Shown here: positions 54,190 to 64,000 of the stretch, in pieces | How the letters are laid out: the number at the start of each line of letters is the position of its first letter | Numbering within the stretch: position 1 is the stretch's first letter | DNA from: Ascaphus truei | Lineage: Eukaryota; Chordata; Amphibia; Anura; Ascaphidae | NCBI GenBank assembly: GCA_036426205.1 | Contig: CM071571.1 | Location: 113,056,316-113,120,315, forward strand | DNA length: 64,000 nucleotides | Direction of reading: 5' to 3' | The notes under the pieces: generated by a model | Seen by the model: only the letters and a program-made list of their open reading frames with translations | Told to the model about the DNA's origin: nothing | The model's database searches: none | Made by a program: the position numbers and the translations under genes

Positions 54190-55005
54190 ATTAGAATAAA
54201 CTTGGTCGGTACTGTACATCTGATAAACTATTATAATGGACACATGAAGTAGGTCCAATACCTATAGTTAGTGCAGGCAGGATTTCAGTGGCCCATTGTG
54301 ACTGGCTATTTACATAGTATGTGTCAGCTGTCATCAGCCAAGTGGTCCCGTCTACCGAGATGCCTGGTGTTGGTAGTATCAAATCTAGCACCTGGTCTCC
54401 ATTGCAGATTTGGCTCCTAGTTGAATAAGAGTACCTAACAGAAATTCTGGAGAGACACCCATCACAGACCAACAGTGGGGGTTACTTTAAGGCCTCTCAT
54501 ATCTTCTTGGAAGAGTTTCACTTTGAAACCAGAATCCATCATCGGACTGCATAGATAACATCCGAGAGGTGTGGGAGGAGTGCAAGCACAAGGATCCAGA
54601 ACCTATCTCAGCTGTAGAGGAGCATTGCTTTCCCATAAATCTTCTGCAGGAAGAAGATGATACTGGTGTGATGATAGGAAGAGGTTATTATTTGCTGTTG
54701 TTAAAACTACTAAAACGGTTGTAATGTTGTAATGTTTAATGTTTATGATGATCTGTGTGCTGCTTGGAAAAAATTCAGAGTTAGATTCCTGGGAATAAAT
54801 ATATTTCTAATAAAGATTATAACATTTGCTAATCTGCTACAGCATTGCATTCGATTGAAATGTTATACAATGTCCATGTAATCTATTTTATGTTAATCAA
54901 TGGATGTTTTCCATCATAAAACAGGGACACAGGGTACTGCAGTAGCACCAACCAGCAATTTTGTGTCTTTGATATTGGGAGAGTCATTTTATTTTTAATA
55001 CTGAC
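54190..55005. other. No gene seen
   Basis: Short frames without motifs. The last part may be the decayed upstream RT of the PLE that becomes readable at 55030. Confidence 0.35.
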
Positions 55006-55009
55006 AATC

Positions 55010-55481
55010 GCTTAATTTCAAATATCAAGTTATACGGATGCTACATCGATTATATCATTATGGTGTGGGAAGGGTAAAGGTTAGAATTTGATGCCTTTGT
55101 TGAATGGATTAATATGAGTAATCTCAATATATAATTTACATCAGAATTTGGAGATCACCATCTGGAATTCCTGGATCTAGATATTCCAGTGGATAATGAC
55201 GTTAATATCAAGTTATTCATATCTACATTATAAGAGCTGTCACCCTCAGATTTTTAAGTGGGGGGTTCCTTTTGGAGAGTTCCTGCATATTTGTAAGAAG
55301 TGCAAAAGGAATTGTGACATTCAATGCAGGCTGAAAAATTATATGAGAATTTGCAGATAAAAGGCAATGAGGCATATGCTTTACCCTGCGTATCAGAAAG
55401 CTTTACCTTTGACATAAAGGGAATATCCTCAAGCTAGAGTTAATCTTATATTTGATTACTCCACATTTCCAAAAGAAATGT
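55010..55481 (+). pseudogene. PLE reverse transcriptase, decayed
   Basis: Reads (with several stops) YIDYIIMVW (motif C, second Asp changed to Tyr), FDAFVEWIN, FTSEFGDHHLEFLDLDIPVD and VPAYL..VQKEL, the PLE segment that follows the active site. The copy is much older than the other PLEs here, to judge from the number of stops. It continues after the insertion at 55494-56256. Confidence 0.72.
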
Positions 55482-55493
55482 AATCTATAATTC

Positions 55494-56256
55494 GAAGAGA
55501 TATGATACCAGTGAAAGAAATCAGGAGACAGCACTCAGTTGGTCAAGGTACAGTATATTATGACAAGGCACAGAAATTCCAACGTTTTGGTTCCCAAGTG
55601 GGATTTTCTTCAGGTGTATATCACCCATCCTTTACCTCACTCACACCCCTTATTCTTCACATGGGTACTCTTGGTGCCCACTGGTCTGGATTGCCTTGGC
55701 ATTATCTGTCCTTCTGTTCGTATAGCACTGCTTCATTGTGTGCACCGCTCCGTTACCTCCACACGCATACACAGTCAGTGCTGTTGCTCCACACTCCGCA
55801 CGCTCTGAACAGGGATGCTTGGAAACAGAGGATGCGTGGGACTAGGAGGAATGGAGCCATCGCTTAAACAGTGACTTTTTCAATATGGCCGATTGAATTA
55901 TATCAATATGGCCGATGGACACTGACATAGACCATCTGAGGCACCAGATTCGTGGGCTTTGGGGATTCTTGATTGTTCTGTTTGATTGGTGTAATTAGGT
56001 TCACTTGGGGTTTGGGTATATATGTTTGTCACTTTCTTTATCTCTCTGCACACCCTGAAGAAGGTCTCACTTGGGGACCAAAACATTGGAATTTCTGTGC
56101 CTTGTCATAATATACTTTGAACAACTAACATCTGAGTGCTGTCTCCTGATTTCCTTCACTGGTATCGTATCTCTATTCAATACATATGGGACATGCACCT
56201 GCTATATTACACCTACTATTGGAGTGCCCTCTGTTCTGCTTAACAATCTATAATTC
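55494..56256. mobile_element. Palindromic PLE-terminus insertion with 12-bp target duplication
   Basis: AATCTATAATTC occurs at 55482-55493 and 56245-56256. The insert has inverted arms: 55494-55615 (GAAATCAGGAGACAGCACTC...TTTTCTTCAGGTG) and 56045-56185 (its reverse complement). On the plus strand the right arm reads CTGAAGAAGGTCTCACTTGG and then GGACCAAAACATTGG, a diverged hammerhead-like terminus. The ~430-base centre has no coding potential. The structure parallels 933-1237 but is longer. Confidence 0.75.
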
Positions 56257-56830
56257 ATAGAAATTGCGATATTTTGTGTAGTGACCCTATAACTGAACAT
56301 ATTTTTAGATATCAACCGAGGATTACCTTTAGAAAAGTGCTATCTATTAGGGACTTAGTTGTAAATAGTGATTTACCTTCAGATAAATGGAGAACATGGT
56401 TGGAAAAATGCCCTTTACTCTAAGGGAATTTAATTGTGGATTTTGCAGCCTCTGCACTTCTATTATTGTACAGTACAAAAGTGTTTTTCTCGTTTTGATC
56501 AATTTGAAAGATTAGATCACTTTTTCAAATGCTGGACTACCTTTGTTATACAGTATATCTTCTGATGTAGACCACTTGGCTGGTTGATAATAGTTATCTG
56601 AATCTCTTAAAATGTATGAATATTGAATGGTTACCCCTACTTCAGAGAGAATCTTTTTGGATCCATTCTTTAAAAGCCATAGGTGAAAAAGGCTTTGATG
56701 ATAATGATCTGCTGTGTTTCCTAAGACCATGGTTCTCTTTCCATATGGAATACTCTTTTATTATGTGTTGTATAATGTGCAGTCTTTTCTTCTTTTCTCA
56801 ATTGTATATAAGTGGTTAAAGTTTCTATTG
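56257..56830 (+). pseudogene. PLE linker and endonuclease remnant
   Basis: Continuation of 55010-55481: HIF..QPRITFRKVLSIRDLV (PLE 'R.A..L.D.L' patch), TWLEKCPLL, and near the end LLQRESFWIHSLKAIGEKGF (the conserved C-terminal 'QRE..WI..L.T..P.G.N' of the GIY-YIG region). The GIY-YIG core itself is decayed beyond recognition. Confidence 0.65.
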
Positions 56831-58510
56831 GGATAATTGGACACCTGTTGCTTTAAGGGAGGAGCTTATTCAGTAATTTAAGGTTTGAATCCTGCTTACT
56901 ATTTCCTCTTCATCTATCAGCTGGTGTATCTACCTGATCCAGGATTTTACTGCCAAAGTGTAATGTTTCTTGCACTGTTTTTGGATTTTTTACATGGTAC
57001 ATGGAGGTTGGTGTATATTTGTATATGTGTAATTTTTATTTTGTATGCTGCTACAGTTTGTACTTTGGAATTAAGAAAATAATTTTTTGGGGGAAAACTG
57101 GTGCACCCATCCTCTTTTATTATTTCCTATTATTGCACCTTAAAATGTGTTAAAATGGGGACATATTGTCAGTTACTGTATAGTTGCTGTGTGCTGTTGA
57201 AAATGTAGGGGCTACGACCGTCAGTGGGTGTGGCTGCATCTCTGATCCTGGACTAGTTCAAGATGAGGACAATCCTGAAAGCAGGACCAGAAAGATTGTC
57301 TAAAGGAAGGTGGAAGAATGAGCAAAATCATCTTCTGATCTGGTATTACAGATGCAGCAACTGTTCCGAGACTTATTACTGGTATTACTGGTATATATGG
57401 CTCAACTCATTTTGATCCAGAGCCTTGTTACAGATATAGCCGAATGAATTGCAAATGCATGGCATGCTGCAGTAGGACATACAACGCGTCAGCAGAGAAG
57501 CACCCATTGTTTTGAATCAGTCACGTGCCACTGGTTGCAATAACATTGGCTACATCTGAAAGTAGCCCTTGGTACTTAGTTACAGTATTACAAATGATTA
57601 GAATCTGTAGATGAAATAACTCAATCATGCTTATAAAGACCAGGTGCATTGACACAAAACGTATACAGGAACATAAATATTACATTTCAGCATTGCTATC
57701 ATAATACAGTATGTAATCCTGAATTAAAACTAGGATGAGTACTAGATTACCAGAGAATACAATGTAACCACAATTTTTTTTAAACTATAAATTTGGATAA
57801 AGAATAGTCTAAAGGTAACATCACTGCTTTTGAAGATAAATAATTAATTCCAGTGGCTTCTTGTGATCTTGGTTAAGTTAATTTCTTCCTATTCCTCAGG
57901 CAACAAAATTCAATTGTAAGATAATGAAAACATTACTATTCCATATAAATTCAATAACAGATTTGTTGGTTGAATCTGTAATTAAACTGTTATTGAAACT
58001 GGAAGTGTTTGACACACATAACAGAATAATTAAAATGGAAGATAATGTAAAATGTATAACAATTTAAATGCTTAATTCCAAAGTGCAACCTTGTTTTGAA
58101 TCTTGGGTAAATTTCTGATCCCCTCAATTTAGAAAGAAAAAAAACTAACTATTCAAATAATAGGAATTACTGCTTGATGTTAGGAGATCAGAGTGTTTAC
58201 ATGTTTTAAATACACTTTTATGGAGAGAAAATATGCATTTTAAAAAGATGTATAAAAATGTCTAATTTTAAAGTCGGTTCTAGTTTTGGCTAAAGTCCCT
58301 CAGTTTTGGATTATGGTGGAATTGAGAATTTGAGGAAAAACATCATAAAATAATACTGTCCATCTAAAGCTGTTGTATGCTTCCCATGTAAGTATTTATG
58401 CCATTTAGCAAAAATAATGATGATAGTAACAATATGGTTTAAGAGAACTGAAATGGACAATAAGTAAGTAGAGTAGAGTTTAAGGAACAATTTTACAGGT
58501 GTCACAAAAT
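56831..58510. other. No gene seen
   Basis: AT-rich intergenic sequence. Short frames such as 56885-57082 are without motifs, and 58311-58510 reads partly into the LTR. A segment around 57200-57560 is less AT-rich but has no repeat structure that I can see. Confidence 0.4.
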
Positions 58511-58515
58511 ACCTG

Positions 58516-60164
58516 TGTAGCCAGGGTCCCTCAGGTCCCCCTGTCTGCCGGTTTCTTTCTCCCTTGCGTGTGTACTGCTGTGGGGGCGAGCGCATTCCCG
58601 GGGGCTCCCGGTGGCAGCTGCGGCAGGATGCCGCCATGTTTAATGTGTTCGCGCATGTGCGGAGGCTTGCGCGTAAGCAGAGCAGTCGTGGCGGCCATGT
58701 TGAGGTTGGTGCGGGAGTTCGCGCCTGTGCAGTGCAATACACAGAGTTTGGCAAGCATAGAGGTGGCCATTACATGTGTGCAGGAGCTTTTGGAAGTTGC
58801 ATATTCTCAGTTAAGAGTAGCGGCGGCCATTACAGCTTCAGACATGCTCAGTAGAGATCGCGCACGTGGCGCTAATAGAGAAGAGGTCCTGAGTGAACTA
58901 TGATTCCCAGCAGCCTCTGGAGACTGCCCTATGATCCCTGTCACATGCAGTCAGACAGCCACTAAGGCTGACAGATTCTCATGCTGCATTTTGGATACAT
59001 TGTTGTATGCAGACAGGGATTGTCAGTTAGGAGCTGGGACACAGAGAGGGGAGTGTGTGTGTGTGCAGGAGGAAAGTAGCCTCCTGCACTAGGCCAGAAG
59101 TCTCCCCTTAGACCCCAGCTAGACCCCACTCCCCTTCAGCTTGTGACTGCTTTAGGGAAGGCCCCTTAGGTAGGGACTTTGCCCTGTTAGCAGTCAGTTT
59201 AGTCAGTGACACAGCTGCAGTGCTGTGTGCTCTGACAAGAAGGGTCAGTGTACAAGGAATCATTCTCTGCAGAGCAGAGACAGAGAGCTGCGAGCTTCTG
59301 CCCTAGGCCAGAAATCCCCAGGCTATAGCTGAGGCCCTGACTCCCCACTATTGAGGGTGGGTGTTCCTAGGGACAGGCCCTTAGATGAGGACTCTGTGCC
59401 CCTTCAGCTGTGTAGTTCCATAGAGCAGGGAGAGACCCTGTGTAGTTCCTTAGTGCAGGGACCCAGTGAAAGGGTTTGCTGCATGTTCCGGTAAGCTGTG
59501 TTGCTGATCCAGAGACTGTCCTTACGGTCGGACATCCGGCGGGACCCCATCCCACGTGGAGGTACAGATCAGCGCTGGACCAAGCGGCGCCGGTAGACCC
59601 TTTGCGAAGACATCCAGGTGCCGGAGCACCTGGGCAGGTATTTACAACCTTCCACACGTGCACCAACTTTAACTTTCTCCTAACATGTGACAGGCCTGTT
59701 CACACACTTGGGTGGGCTTGGACTCTTTGGACACAGGGTTGGGAAGGGGATATAAGGGTATAGCCCAATTAGGGGCTAAGAAGGTTACAGCCCAGTTAAG
59801 GGGCAAGGTTATAGCTGCCAGCTAGTGGCAGAGGGTGGCATATATATGGTTGTGGATGCTGATGATGTTGCACTGTTATATATGATACTATTGTGTTGCT
59901 TGTCCAGTAAACCTTTTAGCCATAACCCTGGTGTATGTGGTTTCTGGGTGGGTTCCTATGTTAGGGCCATTCTACATTCCTATAGAATCCTACATAGGTG
60001 GAGGCGCTGAGCGACGAGAACGTTCCAGAGAAGCACCTCAGGTTCCCATCAGCGGAGGGTCAGACCTCCTGTGAACCTGCAGGTATACGCACCACACCTG
60101 GTAACATATAGGCTCCCCCTTGCATGCACTCTATATGCGATTGGGTGGGGGAATACCCGTTACA
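58516..60164 (+). mobile_element. Solo LTR, TGTAGCC...GTTACA family, 4-bp target duplication
   Basis: Starts TGTAGCCAGGG and ends ACCCGTTACA, flanked by CCTG (58512-58515, 60165-60168). Sense is plus: CCAGTAAACC (59907) is a weak polyadenylation-type signal followed by GT-rich sequence, and TGGAGGCGCTG lies at 59999-60009, about 160 bases before the end, as in the minus-strand family members. It is longer (1649 bp) than the ~850-bp copies, with a CpG-rich U3 containing several overlapping frames (58499-58903) that have no domains. Confidence 0.82.
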
Positions 60165-60246
60165 CCTGTATTATACATCTTCAAGCAGTATTTCCCCGAT
60201 TGCCATATTTCTGTTATATTTAATTTAAAATATCTATTCTTTCCTT

Positions 60247-61286
60247 TGTAGCACACATCCCCCCTCCCCCCCATGGAAGATGTGGTGGCAACTGTGTGTT
60301 TGGTGCGTTACCTGTGGCTCACAGAAGGCCTGAACCTCCACCTTTTGGAGCCTGGGGTGTACCTAATTTGTCCGGTGACAGCGCCTCCACCTGCAAGGGA
60401 TCCCAACGGGTGGGATAATCCTCTTACAGGAACAATACTAATGATGCACGCACACAAATATATGCTAACAACCTTTACTACACACAATAATATTGGTAAC
60501 CTGTCCCACACAGTAATATAGACCCCAACCTGAAACCAACAGTGAGTGTCCCCAGAGTACATTGGGTGCCACGCACCAATTCCCTGATGTCCATTCGCAA
60601 TTTCAAGGCCCACACAAAGTGTTGGAGATAGCGCTATCCCGTGGAGTGTTAGTGCACTTGGTTAGGTACCTGCCCAGGGCTCCAGCACCCAGGTGTTGCA
60701 GAATAACAAGAGGATCCGTCTGATCCCACGTTTTCATCCACGATGGCGTCCGTCTCCACGTGGAGGTGAATTACGCCATGGATAAGATCACCCTACCATC
60801 TTTACCGCGTCACTGGTCTGGTCCCTGACACCAGGCCGCAGTCACCACATGGCGTCTCACCGGTGCTGTAGCTGCAGACTATATGCCGCTACTGGGGAAA
60901 GGTCCCTGACTATGGGCTTTCCCTACAGCAGCCACAAGCTACAGAGAGTCGGGCCTAGCTGGGGCCTAAGGGGGAAAATGTGGCCTAGTCCAGGGGTGCA
61001 CTTCTCCCTGGACACTACCTGCTCCTCAGAGGTCCCTCTTCCAACTGGCGTGTTCCCAGATGCCCCAAATGTATCAATCTCCCCCTGCAGGGGAAACTGT
61101 AGCCCTATTGGCTGCCACAGATCAGGTGGTGCAATGCCCCAAGGCATCATGGGGGTTGTAGTTCCCGTGCATAATTAAAGATGACGGCCCCCGTTAGCTG
61201 GGTGCGCCGCAAAGCTCCCGGCGACTGACTCGCCTCTCTAGCCGCCTCAACCTCCCTGACTGCCAGCAATGTCCCCCCCTGTAACA
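60247..61286 (-). mobile_element. LTR-like block of the same family
   Basis: On the plus strand it begins TGTAGCACACATCCCCCC and ends CCCCCTGTAACA. On the minus strand TGGAGGCGCTG is at 60379-60389, about 140 bases from the sense end, the same layout as at 167 and 20752. I do not see a matching target duplication, so the outer ends are less certain. The frames inside are without domains. Confidence 0.55.
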
Positions 61287-62530
61287 GAGGTAAGAGAGGG
61301 GACCGGGGAACCGGGGAACCGGGGAAAATCCAGAGGGGCTACACCTTTTTAGGGGATGTAGTTTTTTTTTTTTTTAACTCTGATTCGTTGTTCAGGAGAT
61401 ATAAGCAGTTGAAACATGACATCTCTAGGAGGACAAAATGGATATGTCCACAGAGCTCATGATAACTGCAGATGCTAAAGATTAAGAAAACATTTTTTTT
61501 TAAAGAGTAGGAAATGCTCATGGTACAAGATACTAGCATTAAATAAGGAAAACTCATATTGGCTTCTGGGAAGGGCTGGGTTGCTACTTTAAGCTTGTTT
61601 GCTGCATTGCTCTGATCTTATTGTTATTTCTGTGCCAATTACCTGCTGAGTGCACATATTGTTGGATACACATTTGATGGATAGTACTTATAGTCATCTC
61701 TGTAAAAATAAATTTAATTGAAAAATCTGAATATTTACTTAGCAAGGGGCAAAATATGATGGGCAAAAAAAAAGTCACCCCATTTTACAAAACAATTACT
61801 TCTTAGGAGTAAATTCTATATGGTCTGAAGGGGCTAAAAATTCCTGGAGAACTCAATTGGGATTTGCAGTCAGAAACTTTCAAAACTACAACTTCGGGCC
61901 ATATAGAATGTACCCTTTGAGGGCTTATTCTATATCTGACAAAGCAGCTGATCTGGCAATTTTCAGATGGAATTTCTCTCTCTTAGTTGTAATATAAATA
62001 TCACTACACCAAATAAAAATGACATTATATTATCGCGCACCTAATAAAGAAATCTGTTAAGGCATAGTAGTAGCTGACCTAAGGCTGAAATAACTGAACA
62101 GTGATCTTAATGTACATCCTCGGATAAAACAAAGACTCTGGAATAGTAAAGGCAAGGAGCAGAAGGTGACTGAAGGAGTTAGAGCCACTGTCCATTTAGA
62201 ATTAAATATAATCTGGAATGACCAATTTGTGATCACACGCACATTCTGCCAATTACCCTGCAATCACGTGTTCTTCCTAATTCATGACACTAGATATATT
62301 GTAGGAGATTAGCTAGAAGGAAGATAATTAGGTCTAGATCCACACAGGTCTGTTAAGACAGGTTCATAATGGGAGAGAGAGACTGAGATAAAGTTAAAGA
62401 CAGAGAGAAAGATACCTTTGAGTTACTCTGTCTCTCCCTACCGCCTTATATTTCAAGGTCGGGATGGGAGTAACGTCACATTTAACTAACATCGGGTTAA
62501 ATCCCTGTGTTTTGATGTACTTCTGTGAAT
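61287..62530. other. No gene seen
   Basis: Short GGGGAACC triplet repeat (61298-61325), a T-run (61361-61374), then AT-rich sequence without motifs. At 61805-61860 and 61870-61930 a phrase (TCTATATGGTCTGAAG / GGGCCATATAGAATG) is inverted, perhaps a small old palindromic repeat. Confidence 0.4.
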
Positions 62531-62537
62531 ATGCGTT

Positions 62538-62892
62538 TGTAACCTGGTTGCCCCCCTAATCTCACAAAGGGTTTCCTAGGGTGTCTCAAGCTCAGGCTAC
62601 ATGTCTGTATGTGGTGCTTCGCTGAAAACCTGTCTTGTTTATCTCAGCAGCGCCTCCAACTGTAACCCGGTTACCCCCCCAATCTCAAAAAAGGTTGTCC
62701 TAGGGTGTCTCCAGCTCAGGCTACATATCTGGCAATATAGAAGAAAATGCAGCGCACCACGATCCAAAAGAAGAGCAGGTCTGGCCAAAAAGGTAATCTT
62801 TAATGAGGAATCATAAAAGCAAGGGATGCAGCCCTTCTACGCGTTTCGTGTCTAGCACTTTATCTGTATGTGGTGCATACCTGCTGGCTACA
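62538..62892 (-). mobile_element. Miniature LTRs around a primer site, with a small nested insertion
   Basis: Minus-strand sense. LTR 62892-62661 (97 bases without its insertion) starts TGTAGCCAGC and ends GGGTTACA; it is preceded by the purine tract CCAGAGGGAGAG (62893-62904) and followed by GTTGGAGGCGCTGCTGAGAT, the family primer site. After ~45 more bases a second, partial LTR copy (62601-62538) follows, also ending GGTTACA. This LTR thus has both a 3'-LTR and a 5'-LTR neighbour, suggesting a tandem or recombined arrangement with an almost empty second element. Confidence 0.6.
62732..62866. mobile_element. 135-base insertion in the miniature LTR
   Basis: TATCTG flanks it (62726-62731 and 62861-62866), and the sister LTR copy at 62600-62615 is uninterrupted. 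The insert contains CTACGCGTTTCG (minus strand CGAAACGCGTAG), the box typical of PLE termini, and GCGCACCACGATCC. Probably another PLE-terminus insertion. Confidence 0.6.
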
Positions 62893-62904
62893 CTCTCCCT
62901 CTGG

Positions 62905-64000
62905 TGGAATTCAATGGTTCCCACTTGGACCGAATTTACTGAGCCATCCTCAAGTGGACAACCTGTGAAAATGCAGATAATGCAAAATATTAATACATTA
63001 CATACACAGACTGTATACCACCCTGGATGGTGAAATACAACAAGGGAAACTCCCAACATGGAGAACCCACAACTAGTAGTAATGGCGGGGATCAGGCTTC
63101 CTTATTTCCCATCCATTATGGTCTACCACCTTAACAAAGTATGATTGGAGAGGCCCATTCTCCGCCCTGTACACTATCTTGTGCATGTAGATATTCCTGC
63201 CTGTGCTCCATACTCTCATGAGGGAACAGACTTTCTCTTTGGTCTGATATGCAGAGCTACTGCACTTAATTCTTAAATATTCAATGACAGCGTCTCTGAG
63301 CCAAGTGTCTCTCTGATCCTCTATTTCCTGCATAATAGGCTCAGGTACATACGGAACTCATACCAATGAGACTGTCTGTATCTGGCTACAATAGCTCTAT
63401 CAGCTCTGCTTAGTTTTGTCAGTTTCTTGTTCCCAGCCTTTCCTGGCAGTACCCAGTATTTAGGCTCCTCAGGTGCAATGTCATCGTATAGTATGGATGA
63501 ACCTTTGGGTGTCACTATTTTCTGTGTGATCTCCCTCCATCTGTTATCAAGTTCTTTGGCATAGAGTAAGTGCCTACATCCCACCAATGATCTACTACAT
63601 CATCCTTAATAAGTACAAACCTAGTACGGTCCATCCCTTTATCATACCCCTCGAATAAGGGTGCCCACCATTTGTCTCGGTGCTCATATGAGGATGACAC
63701 ACTCATACCTTCCTCTGACTCAGCTCTTGAGGACACACCAGATGTCTCTCTATTTGTGGAGTGTGAACCTTTACATTTCCCTCTAATGACATGTGTGTAT
63801 ACCGTGGGTTCATTCTGGGTGCCTTATGATTACAGGACCCTCCTTGGCAGATGACTGGGACCCTCTGGTCCTACCTCTAGGTGCAGGGTTAAACACAGTG
63901 GGGATAGGTACAGGTATACGACTTGACCATGGTATTTCCCCATCAGAACCCTCATCACTTGAAACCCAGTCCCGCCAGTCCATAGACAATTTGGGTGTCT
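62905..64000 (-). pseudogene. Unidentified coding region of an LTR element (runs off the window)
   Basis: Three minus-strand frames in succession (63736-63515, 63587-63321, 63333-63073) and more text upstream to 64000 form one decayed coding region ending at a stop about 180 bases before the purine tract. Readable patches: MDWRDWVSSDEGSDGE, RDKWWAPLFEGYDKGMDRTR, RWREITQKI, KLSRADRAIVARYRQSHWYE, TWLRDAVIEYLRIKC. It is acidic at the start and Trp-rich, with basic patches. I recognise no RT, integrase, protease or zinc knuckle. Position before the polypurine tract suggests the last gene of the element or the only one of a non-autonomous element. Confidence 0.5.

Noticed and set aside
58499..58903. 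134-codon plus-strand frame and overlapping frames
   Set aside because: Lies in the U3-like part of a solo LTR, with no domain.

Overview
The window looks like intergenic or intronic DNA from a large, transposon-rich vertebrate genome, most likely an anuran amphibian. The evidence is the mixture of several Penelope-like elements (PLEs) with GIY-YIG endonucleases and hammerhead-type termini, a Ty3/Gypsy (sushi/Tf1-like) LTR retrotransposon, L1/Tx1-like and L2-like LINE remnants, palindromic foldback elements and small MITEs. The species call is inference. I found no intact host gene, rRNA, tRNA gene or CRISPR array. Almost every protein-like stretch is transposon-derived and most are broken.

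Layout. 167-1305: solo LTR with 4-bp target duplication, itself hit by a palindromic PLE-terminus insertion. 1880-8420: PLE pieces, a MITE, a 570-bp foldback with a hammerhead-like core at its apex, and a PLE with RT and GIY-YIG on the minus strand. 8457-9250: LINE 3' end and terminal-repeat-like DNA. 9245-21440 ('copy A'): palindromic element, GC-rich minisatellite, then a nest: an L1-like LINE split by a Gypsy element (11210-19846, 5-bp duplication CTAAC), which is itself split by a PLE (about 15783-18850). 21450-33515 ('copy B') repeats copy A in the same order but is riddled with single-base indels. This looks more like uncorrected long-read sequence than a natural duplication.

32849-37618: an LTR retrotransposon on the minus strand with two ~850-bp LTRs, polypurine tract, primer site and CATA duplication, but no recognisable pol. 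38047-45745: LINE remnants, a Gypsy integrase fragment and a 5'-complete but 3'-truncated L2-like element. 46453-50418: the most striking item, an LTR element with perfect ends (TGTCA...TGACA), CCCGG duplication and a self-priming signature. Instead of gag-pol it carries a long coiled-coil reading frame whose end resembles the first coil of nuclear lamins. It sits inside a repeated sequence whose uninterrupted copy lies at 52052-52285, giving an internal empty site. 52380-53550: second L1-like 3' end with a Tigger-like MITE in it. 55010-56830: decayed PLE with a palindromic insertion. 58516-60164: solo LTR. 60247-61286: LTR-like block. 62538-64000: miniature LTRs and the 3' part of an LTR element with an unidentified minus-strand coding region running off the window.

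How the parts work together: the insertions can be ordered in time by nesting (LINE, then Gypsy, then PLE; LTR, then PLE terminus; PLE, then palindromic insertion). Two independent LTR elements (11210-19846 and 46453-50418) show the same arrangement, in which 10-11 bases just after the 5' LTR are exactly complementary to a stretch inside the LTR about 20-30 bases below a TATA-like sequence. This is the layout known for self-primed Tf1/sushi elements. The LTR family at 167, 20752/32849/36771, 58516 and 60247 instead has a tRNA-type primer site beginning TGGAGGCGCTG, and the same 11-mer is found inside its LTRs.
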